Assembly: GCA_041394145.1 (NCBI GenBank)
Contig: JAWKIW010000004.1
Coordinates: 186,001-250,000 of the forward strand
Reading direction: 5' to 3'
Source of the DNA: JAWKIW01 sp041394145
GTDB lineage: Bacteria; Actinomycetota; Acidimicrobiia; Acidimicrobiales; Acidimicrobilacustridaceae
DNA length: 64,000 bases
Positions 55,855 to 64,000 of the stretch are shown here, in pieces (the first letter of the stretch is position 1; every line of letters starts with the position of its first letter). The position numbers were made by a program, and so were the translations under genes. The notes under the pieces were generated by a model. It was not told the DNA's origin. It searched no databases and saw only the letters and a program-made list of their open reading frames with translations.

Positions 55855-56907
55855 TCAGCCGGGGCAGAGGACGTTGGCCGTGCCGTTGGTGGACGTGACC
55901 GAGCCGGTGTCGACGTCGACCCGGTAGTCGGCGGCGCCGGGGCCACCGCCCCCAGGTCCCGGGATGATCCAGATCGTCACGTTCCAGAGCGCGCCGCCGC
56001 CGTCGGACCCGCCGTCCGCCGAGGTCCAGTCGTAGTCCATGCCGCAGGACCGCACGTGGTCCTTGACCAGCTGCAGCGCCAGGCTGTAGTCGGGCAAGTC
56101 GCTGCGCGTCGTCGGCGGCGCCGACGTCGTGGTGGTCGGCGCCGAGGTCGTCGTGGTCGGCTCGTCGCGCGCCACCTGGAACGTGCGCACGACCCGAGCC
56201 AACGCCTCGACGTCGCGCTGGCGCACGAGCTGGACCTGCAGGACGGCCAGGTCGCCGACACCGGGGAGGTCGGTGGCGGCGATGTGCACGATCGCCATGC
56301 GGTTGTCCTCACCGCAGCCGGTGGCGACCACGGCCCGGCCGCTCCACCCCTGATCCTCGAACGTGTGGTCCTCGGGCGCGGCGGTGCACTCGGCGAGGCT
56401 GTCCCGCTCGGCCTGTCGGTCGAGGGCCCACTCGATGCCCTTGGCGCTGAGTGCGCTCGGGTACCGGAAGATGCGCAGCCCGGCGACCGAGCGGTTGGCG
56501 TCGTAGGCCTCCTGGTCGGCCGATGCGTAGATCGTCGGGACGTCGTTGCCCTCGATCACCCGCTCCTGGCCGTCGGACTCCCACTCTTCGGGCACGTCCA
56601 CCCGCACCGAGTCGGTGACGTCGGTGACCGTCTTCCAGCCGCGGTAGCTGCCACCGTCGGGCAGGTCGTCGAACACGGCCGGGTCGATGCCGCCGAGGTC
56701 GACGTCGGGGGTGGTCCGTCGGGGCGTGGTGGTGCCGCGGACCGTGGTGCCGGGCCGCGTCGTCGCCGGCGTCGCCGCCGTGTCCGGTGGCGCGGTCGCC
56801 GGCGTCACCGTCTCGGTCTGCCGGGCGCAGCCGACCAGCAGCGCAGCCGCGGCGACCAGGACCGCTCCACGCCATCTCCAGGACGACGGACCTCGGCGGT
56901 CGCTCAC
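55855..56907 (-). CDS. Lipoprotein, paralog 3 of 4, with extra C-terminal domain
   Basis: A 350-residue lipoprotein with lipobox LVGC (Cys 27). After a short Thr/Pro linker comes the shared domain ('LGGIDPAVFDDLPDGGSYRG', 'VPEEWESDGQERVIEG', 'VATGCGED'), then a Thr/Ser linker of about 20 residues and a second domain of about 80 residues that starts 'LALQLVKDHVRSCGMDYDW'. The GTG start overlaps the stop of the upstream gene as GTGA, so the two are translationally coupled. Family unknown. Confidence 0.75.
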   Translation of the reverse strand: MSDRRGPSSWRWRGAVLVAAAALLVGCARQTETVTPATAPPDTAATPATTRPGTTVRGTTTPRRTTPDVDLGGIDPAVFDDLPDGGSYRGWKTVTDVTDSVRVDVPEEWESDGQERVIEGNDVPTIYASADQEAYDANRSVAGLRIFRYPSALSAKGIEWALDRQAERDSLAECTAAPEDHTFEDQGWSGRAVVATGCGEDNRMAIVHIAATDLPGVGDLAVLQVQLVRQRDVEALARVVRTFQVARDEPTTTTSAPTTTTSAPPTTRSDLPDYSLALQLVKDHVRSCGMDYDWTSADGGSDGGGALWNVTIWIIPGPGGGGPGAADYRVDVDTGSVTSTNGTANVLCPG

Positions 56908-57962
56908 GGGCAGTACTCCTTCGCGATGGCGCCCTCCGAGTAGACGACGCCCTGCTCGACGTTCACGACGTACTCCGTCGTGCCGTAGTCCTCGCCGACC
57001 TTGGACAGCCGCACGGTCACCGACCACTTGCCCGGGTCGTCCTCGATGCCCGTCTCGGTCACCCAGCCCCGTGACGCGCGGGCATCGCTGGCGTCGAACC
57101 CGCAGGCTCGCACGCGCGCCGTGACGAGCGCGATGGCATCGTCGCCGCCACCACCGGGCACCGGCGTCATCACCGGCGCCGGCGTGGTGGTGGTGGTCGA
57201 GGTGCTCGTCACCGGTCTGCCCACGACGAGGGAGTCCAGCGCCGCCTCCAGCGCGTCGAGATCGGCTCGGGTGAGCAGCTGCGCCTGCACGACGAGGCGC
57301 ACGTCCTCGTCGTCGGTCGTGGACGCGACGAGGTGCACCACCACGGCGGGCCGGGCACCGGCCGAGTCGGCGGTGCGGCAGCCGCTCGTCACGTCGCCCC
57401 GCCCGGACAGCCGGTCGCCCTCGTAGGTGACGCTGGTGGTGGCACCGTCGCAGGCCTCACCGATGCCGTCGCGGGCGTCGAGGCGGTCGAGCGCCCAGTC
57501 GTCGCCCTCGGCGACCAGGGTCGGCGGGTACAGGTTGACGCCGATGCCGGCGACGTCGAAGCCCTCCGAGTAGGCCTGCTGGTCCTCGGTGACGTACACC
57601 GCCGGCACGTCGCTGCCCTCGACCGTGCGCACCGCCCCGTCGGTCGTCCACGCCGCCGGCGCCCGCAGGCGGAGCCGGCCCGTCTCGTCGGTGACCTCGA
57701 CCAGGTCGTCGTCGAAGGCCGGGCCCTGCAGGTCGGCGAGCGCCGGTGCCTCCCACAGGTCGACCGGGGTGGCCGATCGGCGGACCGTGGTGCCCGGGTG
57801 GTCGATCCGCGTCTTCTTCTCGGGGTTCGCCGAGGTGGTGCCGGTGGCGCGGGCGGCGGTGGTGGCCGTCGTCGCCGGCTCGTCCCGGCGGGCGACCTCC
57901 TCGGCCTTCCCACAGCCCGACAGGGCCACCATGACTGCGAGGACGACCAGGCCACGTCGCAT
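56904..57962 (-). CDS. Lipoprotein, paralog 4 of 4, with extra C-terminal domain
   Basis: A 352-residue lipoprotein with lipobox LSGC (Cys 17). The shared domain here is more diverged ('LWEAPALADLQGPAFDDDLVE', 'PAAWTTDGAVRTVEGSDVPA', 'VTSGC'), and the second domain starts 'IALVTARVRACGFDASD', matching that of paralog 3. ATG 57962 is used; in-frame codons before it are Arg-rich. It is the first gene of a coupled pair with paralog 3. Confidence 0.75.
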   Translation of the reverse strand: MRRGLVVLAVMVALSGCGKAEEVARRDEPATTATTAARATGTTSANPEKKTRIDHPGTTVRRSATPVDLWEAPALADLQGPAFDDDLVEVTDETGRLRLRAPAAWTTDGAVRTVEGSDVPAVYVTEDQQAYSEGFDVAGIGVNLYPPTLVAEGDDWALDRLDARDGIGEACDGATTSVTYEGDRLSGRGDVTSGCRTADSAGARPAVVVHLVASTTDDEDVRLVVQAQLLTRADLDALEAALDSLVVGRPVTSTSTTTTTPAPVMTPVPGGGGDDAIALVTARVRACGFDASDARASRGWVTETGIEDDPGKWSVTVRLSKVGEDYGTTEYVVNVEQGVVYSEGAIAKEYCP

Positions 57963-58162
57963 GCCCGCACCTCTTCGCCGCGTGCACGGCCGGTGCCGCG
58001 CACCCATGGGCACGGTACGCCGGCCCGTTCCGCCGGGGCAGGGTCCGAGGTCCCCGTCCGATGGGTCGAGCGGGCCCGGTGCCCTCCCGTCGGGTGGTCC
58101 GACGGCCCGGTCGAGCGGGTCGGCCGTGGTGCGTCCGGGTCGAGCGGGTCGGCGGCCCCGCC

Positions 58163-58185
58163 TAGGCTGACGCCCACGTCAGGTT
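58163..58185 (+). promoter_or_regulatory. -10 box and operator of the thiolase gene
   Basis: TAGGCT at 58163-58168 overlaps the start of the operator (58164-58185, core TGACGCCCACGTCA, GGTT flank). The predicted transcription start lies inside the operator, so bound protein would block initiation. A GGGGAG ribosome binding site precedes the GTG at 58228. Confidence 0.65.
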
Positions 58186-58227
58186 CGCAGCCGGACCCGG
58201 CCTCCGGCCTCGAGTGGGGAGTGCAAC

Positions 58228-59460
58228 GTGAGCGTCCGCGACGCGGTGATCATCGACACCATCCGCACGCCGATCGGCAAGCGGAAGGGGGCCCTGGCCA
58301 CCTGGCACCCGACCGATCTGCTCGCCCACACGTTGCTCGCGCTGCTCGAGCGCACCGGGGTCGATCCCGAGCGGATCGACGACGTGATCGGCGGTTGCAT
58401 CACGCAGTCGGGCGAGCAGGGCTGCAACGTCACCCGCAACGCCTGGGTGGCCGCCGGTCTGCCGCAGTCCGTCGCCGCCACCACGGTCGACCGGCAGTGC
58501 GGGTCGTCCCAGCAGGCCGTGCACTTCGCCGCGCAGGGCGTGCTCGCCGGCAGCTACGACCTGGCCATCGCCTGCGGCGTCGAGTCGATGACGCGCGCGC
58601 CGATGGCCTCGAACGCCATGTCCAAGCCGGTCACCATCGGCAGGGACGACGACGCCTACCAGGTCGGCGGCCAGGGGCCGTTCTCGCGGGCCTTCCTCGA
58701 CGCCTGCGACGGCCAGCTCATGACCCAGTTCGAGGTGGCCCAGATCCTGGCGGACCGCTTCGGCATCACCCGCGAGGCGATGGACGCGTACGCCGTGCGC
58801 AGCCACGAGCGGGCCCACGCGGCCACCATCGAGGGTCGGTCGGCGACCGAGATGGTCCCGGTCCCGATCACCGACGCCGCCGGCGAGCCGACCGGCGACG
58901 TGCTCACCGCTGACGAGGGGATCCGTCCGGGCACGACGATGGAGGTGCTGGCCGCGCTGCCGTCGGCGGCGGGGTGGGACCCCGCCCTCGCGCCGGGGGT
59001 CACCGCCGGCAACTCGTCGCAGATGAGCGACGGGGCCGCCGCCATGCTCGTGGCCGATCGCTCGGTGGCCGAGGCGCTCGGCCTGCCGATCCGGGCCCGC
59101 ATCCGGCACATGGTGGTCGGCGCCGACGACGCCGTGCTCGTGCTCTCGGCGCCGAACCCGGTCACCCGCAAGCTGCTCGACCGGACGGGCCTCACCGTCG
59201 ACGACTTCGACGCCATCGAGTGCAACGAGGCCTTCGCCGCCATCGCCTTGATGTGGGCCTCGGAGTTCCGGCCCGACCCCGATCGCTACAACCCGCGGGG
59301 TGGGGCCATCGCCATCGGCCACCCGCTCGGCGCCAGCGGCGTCCGGCTCATGACCACCCTGCTCAACCAGCTCGAGGAGACGGGCGGGCGGCTGGGCTTC
59401 CAGACGATGTGCGAGGGCGGTGGGCAGGCCAACGCCACCGTCATCGAGCGGTTGGGCTGA
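58228..59460 (+). CDS. Acetyl-CoA acetyltransferase-type thiolase
   Basis: A 410-residue classical thiolase. The nucleophile is Cys 91 in 'DRQCGSSQQ', with His 365 in 'GHPLGASG' and the base Cys 395 in 'CEGGGQANA', so all three catalytic residues are present, as is 'NEAFA'. It cleaves 3-ketoacyl-CoA with CoA to acetyl- or propionyl-CoA. GTG 58228 is used because of the ribosome binding site before it. An operator lies at the promoter, in keeping with a role in the last step of the CoA pathway. Confidence 0.94.
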   Translation: MSVRDAVIIDTIRTPIGKRKGALATWHPTDLLAHTLLALLERTGVDPERIDDVIGGCITQSGEQGCNVTRNAWVAAGLPQSVAATTVDRQCGSSQQAVHFAAQGVLAGSYDLAIACGVESMTRAPMASNAMSKPVTIGRDDDAYQVGGQGPFSRAFLDACDGQLMTQFEVAQILADRFGITREAMDAYAVRSHERAHAATIEGRSATEMVPVPITDAAGEPTGDVLTADEGIRPGTTMEVLAALPSAAGWDPALAPGVTAGNSSQMSDGAAAMLVADRSVAEALGLPIRARIRHMVVGADDAVLVLSAPNPVTRKLLDRTGLTVDDFDAIECNEAFAAIALMWASEFRPDPDRYNPRGGAIAIGHPLGASGVRLMTTLLNQLEETGGRLGFQTMCEGGGQANATVIERLG

Positions 59461-59580
59461 CCCGGCGGACGGCGCGGCGCCGGCGGACGGCCGGCCGTGG
59501 GACCCGTGGGTCGTCCGGCCTCCCTGACAGCGCCGTACGGGGACGACAGAATTGACCCACGAAGGGGACGGGAGGTCGAC

Positions 59581-60654
59581 ATGGCCCTGCCGCGCTGCCC
59601 GCGGTGCTACACACCCATCCAAGAGGACTGGGACCACTGCCACACGTGCGGGCTCACCGAGGCGGAGATCGAGGAGGCGCTGGCGGCCGCCGAAGCCGGC
59701 GCGTCGTCGGCACCCTCGGCACCCCCGGCACTGCCGCCGTCGGCGCCGCCGACCGTGCCGGCCGGGTCGGACGCGCCGCCCCCGGCGGGCCCGGGCGCAC
59801 CGGGTCCGCCCGGGCCGTCTGGTCCGTCTGGGCCGACCGGGCCGACGCCACCCTCCTCGTCGTCCTCGCCGGTCGGCGACGCCGTGCCGTCCGGGTCGGG
59901 CCTCGATGCCGGACCTGCCGGCCGCGGCTCGGCGGGCGCGACCTCGGGCGGGTTCACCGATGACGCGCCGCCCCGCCCGGCGCGCCAGGGTCCGGCGCCG
60001 CTGGCCCCCGGCGGCATCTCGCCGTGGGTGGTGGCCGGAGCCATCGGCGCCGGCGTGGTGGTCATCCTGCTCGTGGTGGTGCTGTTCCGCCCGAAGTCGG
60101 CCGACGACGGCAACCTCGCGTCGACCGGGACGACGGCGCCGCCGCTCGGCCAGCTCGGCATCGAGCGCCGGAGCACCACCACGGCGACGACGGAGCCGCC
60201 GAGCCCCTATCCGCCGGGGCGGGCGGGCTGGATCGTGTACACCGCGCCCGACGGCCGGTTCAAGGCCGAGTACCCGAAGGCGCCGGCGCTGTTCACCGAC
60301 AAGCTCTCGGTCGGTGGGGGCGACGTCGAGACCCAGTCCTTCCTCGACGTCGACGGCAACGGCGGCTACCTCGTGGTCTCGGTCGACCTGCCCGAGGGCG
60401 CCAACCCGCAGCAGACGATGCAGCAGGTGCTCAACGCCTGGGCCGCCAAGAAGGACGGCCGCGTCACCAAGAGCGCGCCGGGGGAGGGACGCCTCGAGCC
60501 GACCCGCACCGCCGTCGTCTCGGGCCCCGACGGGGTCTTCAACGTCACCGCCTTCGCCACGCCCAACCGGATCTTCCTCGTCGGCTCGGGCGGCGGGGAC
60601 CCCACGGTGTACTCCTACGACCACATCGTCGAGAGCTTCTCGCCCGGGGTGTGA
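59581..60654 (+). CDS. Zinc-ribbon, single-pass membrane protein with outer domain
   Basis: A 357-residue protein whose layout matches the gene at 7412-8911: a four-Cys zinc ribbon (C6, C9, C20, C23), a Pro/Gly/Ala-rich linker with 'GPPGPSGPSGPTGPT' repeats, one transmembrane helix (about 146-168) and a soluble outer domain of about 150 residues ('GWIVYTAPDGRFKAEYPKAP', 'GGYLVVSVDLPEGA'). ATG 59581 follows GGGAGGTC. Function unknown. Confidence 0.78.
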   Translation: MALPRCPRCYTPIQEDWDHCHTCGLTEAEIEEALAAAEAGASSAPSAPPALPPSAPPTVPAGSDAPPPAGPGAPGPPGPSGPSGPTGPTPPSSSSSPVGDAVPSGSGLDAGPAGRGSAGATSGGFTDDAPPRPARQGPAPLAPGGISPWVVAGAIGAGVVVILLVVVLFRPKSADDGNLASTGTTAPPLGQLGIERRSTTTATTEPPSPYPPGRAGWIVYTAPDGRFKAEYPKAPALFTDKLSVGGGDVETQSFLDVDGNGGYLVVSVDLPEGANPQQTMQQVLNAWAAKKDGRVTKSAPGEGRLEPTRTAVVSGPDGVFNVTAFATPNRIFLVGSGGGDPTVYSYDHIVESFSPGV

Positions 60655-60703
60655 CGAGCCCGGGTCGAGCCCGGGTCGAGCCCGACGGCGGGCGTCGGGT
60701 GGC

Positions 60704-61933
<1,230 letters not shown>

Positions 61934-61968
61934 CGTGTCTCCCGGGCGATGCGTCGGTGCTCGACGCG

Positions 61969-62012
61969 ACCCTAGCCGGGTGCCCCCACTAAGGTGACGC
62001 CCACGTCAGGTT
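61969..62012. promoter_or_regulatory. Divergent promoters with a shared operator between two acyl-CoA dehydrogenase genes
   Basis: The operator (61991-62012, core TGACGCCCACGTCA, GGTT flank) is identical in its core to the thiolase site at 58164. TAGGGT at 61974-61969 serves the minus gene. TAAGGT at 61990-61995 overlaps the operator and serves the plus gene, giving it a leader of about 175 bases. Confidence 0.66.
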
Positions 62013-62015
62013 CTT

Positions 62016-62182
62016 GGAGGAGCGGTTCGGCGGGGTGCCCGCTCCGGGAGGAAGACAGGTCAGGTCGGCGACGAGGACACGGGCACCCCCGGACGGCGTG
62101 GGGCGCGAGCGAAGCGAGCGGGGCCCCACGTGCCGGAGGAGGAGCGGGCCGGCGGGCTGCCCGCTCCGGGAGGAAGACATGG
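62016..62182 (+). repeat. Duplicated translation-start region in the leader of the acyl-CoA dehydrogenase gene
   Basis: About 43 bases around GCCCGCTCCGGGAGGAAGACA occur at 62016-62060 and again at 62135-62182. The second copy ends in the real ATG after GGGAGGAAGAC; the first has AGG in place of ATG. Between them lies a hairpin with GTGGGGC/GCCCCAC arms around GCGAGCGAAGCGAGCG. The long leader could act in control or just be a failed duplication. Confidence 0.6.
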
Positions 62183-63282
62183 AGTTCACCTTCTCGGACG
62201 AGCAGGAGCAGCTGCGGGAGACGGTGCGCTCCTTCGTGCACCGCGACGCGGACATGGCCTACGTCCGGTCGATGCTCGAGGATCCGGTGGGCGTCAGCAC
62301 GGCCGTCTGGGGCCACCTCGGCGACCTCGGTTGGACCGGGATGCTCGTGCCCGAGGCCCACGGCGGGCTCGGGCTCGGGTTGACCGACGTGGTGGTCGTC
62401 CAGGAGGAGCTGGGCCGGGGCATGTTCCCGGGGCCGTTCGTCTCCTCGGCGATCCTCGCCACCCTGGCGGCGCGGCACCTCGGCCTCGACGAGCGGCTCG
62501 GCGCGCTGGCGGCCGGGTCGACGCGAGGAGCCGTCGCCATCGACGAGCAGGGCCACGGCGACGTGGTCGACCGGGTGCGGGCGCGGGCCAGTCGCAAGAC
62601 GGGCCGCTGGCTCCTCGACGGGCTGAAGCCGGTCGTGCTCGACGGTCACACCGCTGACTGGGTCCTCGTCGTGGCCCGGACCCAGGAGGGGCTGGGCACC
62701 TTCGTGCTCGAGAACCCCGGCGCTGCGGGGCTCGCCGTCGAGGTCCCGACGTGGGACCCGACCCGCAAGGTCGCCCGCCTCGAGCTGCGCGGCGTGCCCG
62801 CCGAGCCGGTCGGCCCCGAGGGCGACCACACCCCGCTGTGGCGGCGGGTGGTCGACGACGCCTGCGTCGCGCTGTGCGCCGAGCTCATCGGGGTGATGGA
62901 GGCGGCCAACCACCTGGCCGTCGAGTACGCCAAGGTCCGCGTGCAGTTCGACCGGCCCATCGCCACGTTCCAGGTGATCAAGCACAAGGCCGTCGACATG
63001 CTCCATCGCCTCGAGCTGGCGCGGGTCGGCACGCACTACGCGGCGTGGGCCTCCGACGCCGACGACCCGGTGCGGGCCGAGGCGGCGGCCATGGCCAAGG
63101 CCTACGTCCCGGAGTCGGCGGTGTTCGTGACCGGCGAGTGCATCCAGATCCACGGCGGCGTGGGCTTCACCTGGGACTGCGACGCACACCTCTACTACAA
63201 GCGGGCGAAGCAGGACGACCTGCTGCTCGGCTACCACGGCACCCACCGCGAGCGGGTCGCCGACCTCTTCCTGGCCTCCTGA
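62179..63282 (+). CDS. Acyl-CoA dehydrogenase, short (367 residue) type
   Basis: A 367-residue acyl-CoA dehydrogenase family protein. 'DMEFTFSDEQEQLRETVRSFVHRD' is the N-terminal helix region, 'LGDLGWTGMLVPEAHGGLGLGL' follows, and the C-terminal domain has 'FDRPIATFQVIKHKAVDML' and 'IHGGVGFTWDCDAHLYYKRA'. The usual catalytic Glu is not obvious. Short subunits like this can pair with a longer one in alpha2beta2 enzymes of sterol side-chain degradation; the divergent gene at 60704 is a natural partner. ATG 62179 has a clear ribosome binding site. Confidence 0.9.
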   Translation: MEFTFSDEQEQLRETVRSFVHRDADMAYVRSMLEDPVGVSTAVWGHLGDLGWTGMLVPEAHGGLGLGLTDVVVVQEELGRGMFPGPFVSSAILATLAARHLGLDERLGALAAGSTRGAVAIDEQGHGDVVDRVRARASRKTGRWLLDGLKPVVLDGHTADWVLVVARTQEGLGTFVLENPGAAGLAVEVPTWDPTRKVARLELRGVPAEPVGPEGDHTPLWRRVVDDACVALCAELIGVMEAANHLAVEYAKVRVQFDRPIATFQVIKHKAVDMLHRLELARVGTHYAAWASDADDPVRAEAAAMAKAYVPESAVFVTGECIQIHGGVGFTWDCDAHLYYKRAKQDDLLLGYHGTHRERVADLFLAS

Positions 63283-63301
63283 CCGCACCCCGCCGGCGAA
63301 C

Positions 63302-63342
63302 CGGTGACGGTTGTGTCGGCACGGGACGGACAACCGTCACCG
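63302..63342. terminator. Strong bidirectional hairpin
   Basis: CGGTGACGGTTGT at 63302-63314 pairs perfectly over 13 bases with 63330-63342, across a 15-base loop. It lies between the convergent acyl-CoA dehydrogenase and SDR genes and probably ends transcription of both. Confidence 0.65.
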
Positions 63343-63373
63343 ATTCGTGGGGGAAGGGGGAGGGGCGGGGCGA

Positions 63374-64000
63374 CTACAGGCCGAGGAGGTCGGTGATGTG
63401 GTGGTCGCGGCCGGCGGTGTAGCCGCCGTCGACCACCATGGCGTGCCCGGTCACGAACGACGCGTCGTCGCTCAGCAGGAAGGCGGCGACGCTGGCGATC
63501 TCCTCGGGTCGCCCGAAGCGCCCGAGCTTGTGCTCGCGGAGGAAGTCCTCGCGCACGGCGTCGAGGCCGGGCAGGTCGAACACGACCTCGGTCATGGGCG
63601 TCTGGATGAAGCCCGGGCAGATGGTGTTGGCCCGGATGCCCTGCCCGCCGTAGTCGATGGCGAGGTTCTTGGTCAGCAGCACCACCCCGCCCTTGGAGGC
63701 GTTGTACGCGCTCCCGCCGGCCGTGCCCTCGATGCCCTCGACGCTGGCCAGCGTGACGATGGCGCCGCGCTGGCCGATGGGCGACGGGTCCTGGGCCAGC
63801 ATCGCCCGCAGCACGTGCTTGGTCATCAGGAACGTGCCCGTCAGGTTCACCCCGATGACCCGGTGCCACTCGGCCGAGTCGAGGTCGTGGGTCGCGCCCG
63901 CACCGGCGACGCCGGCGGCGTGCACCAGGCCGTCGATCCGACCGTCCCGCCCCGCCACGGCGCCCACGAGGGCCTCGACGGCGTCCTCGTCGGTGACGTC
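63374..64000 (-). CDS. SDR family oxidoreductase (N-terminus outside window)
   Basis: The 3' part of a short-chain dehydrogenase, 208 residues visible. 'LVHAAGVAGAG' stands for the NAG motif, Ser is in 'TLASVEGIEG', the catalytic 'YNASK' follows, and 'ANTICPGFIQTPM' and 'GRPEEIASVAAFLLSDDASFVTGHAMVVDGGYTAG' (in parts) are typical ends. The Rossmann motif is beyond the window edge, and the frame is open to base 64000. It is convergent with the acyl-CoA dehydrogenase. Substrate unknown. Confidence 0.92.
   Translation of the reverse strand, partial: DVTDEDAVEALVGAVAGRDGRIDGLVHAAGVAGAGATHDLDSAEWHRVIGVNLTGTFLMTKHVLRAMLAQDPSPIGQRGAIVTLASVEGIEGTAGGSAYNASKGGVVLLTKNLAIDYGGQGIRANTICPGFIQTPMTEVVFDLPGLDAVREDFLREHKLGRFGRPEEIASVAAFLLSDDASFVTGHAMVVDGGYTAGRDHHITDLLGL

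Noticed and set aside
58100..58150. Short direct repeat (CGGGTCGAGCGGGTCGGC, twice) before the thiolase promoter.
   Set aside because: Only two imperfect copies in a very GC-rich stretch; not enough to call a feature.
63303..63316. A sequence close to the operator core (TGACGGTTGTGTC).
   Set aside because: It misses the last base of the core, lies after two gene ends and is part of a 13-base terminator stem.

Overview
The window is very GC-rich, almost fully coding, and uses GTG starts often. It carries an F420-type luciferase-like oxidoreductase, many acyl-CoA, CoA-transferase and thiolase genes, long Pro/Thr-rich lipoproteins and many promoters with a TAnnnT box 6 to 9 bases before the start codon. 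This points to a high-GC actinomycete, most likely an Acidimicrobiia-like lineage; that placement is inference from gene style. No rRNA, tRNA, CRISPR array, transposase or phage gene was seen.

Layout. 1-5.5 kb: end of a peptide-type ABC solute-binding protein facing a hydantoinase/oxoprolinase pair (hyuA, hyuB). 5.7-11.7 kb: a TenA/PqqC-like enzyme, a small membrane-protein operon, a zinc-ribbon DUF6777-like protein, a LmbE deacetylase, a VOC protein and an EamA transporter. 11.8-17.8 kb: two tandem secreted beta-helix proteins, the upstream one broken by many frameshifts. 18-25.4 kb: amine oxidase, class II aldolase, D-2-hydroxyacid dehydrogenase, electron-transfer flavoprotein, hotdog thioesterase and MFS transporter, several broken by single-base indels. 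25.4-30.9 kb: a second solute-binding lipoprotein and a large double-propeller surface protein. 30.9-42.4 kb: acyl-CoA ligase, TetR regulator, SDR/MaoC pair, membrane protein, two-domain CaiB CoA-transferase and two amidohydrolases. 42.4-49.8 kb: an AbiEi/DUF559-like protein, an NHL lipoprotein, an LLM oxidoreductase, an acetyltransferase fused to an ADP-forming acyl-CoA synthetase, and a Tat-exported surface protein. 49.9-54 kb: operon of ADP-forming CoA ligase, lipid-transfer thiolase and DUF35 protein. 54-58 kb: four paralogous lipoproteins. 58-64 kb: thiolase, zinc-ribbon membrane protein, two divergent acyl-CoA dehydrogenases and an SDR cut by the window end.

The main unifying signal is a palindromic operator, TGACG-N4-YGTCA, found eight times beside the starts of the acyl-CoA/catabolic genes: TenA-like enzyme, hydroxyacid dehydrogenase/aldolase, SDR and MaoC, CaiB, amidohydrolases, CoA-ligase operon, thiolase and both acyl-CoA dehydrogenases. 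Together these look like one regulon for degrading a lipid-like or branched substrate by CoA activation, dehydrogenation, hydration and thiolytic or retro-aldol cleavage.

Other recurring structure: a 47-base stem-loop element in four copies whose fold is kept through G-U pairs; a C-terminal surface domain shared by four exported proteins; tandem repeats made from the last codons of genes; and a cluster of indels, often in G/C runs, that probably reflects sequencing error.
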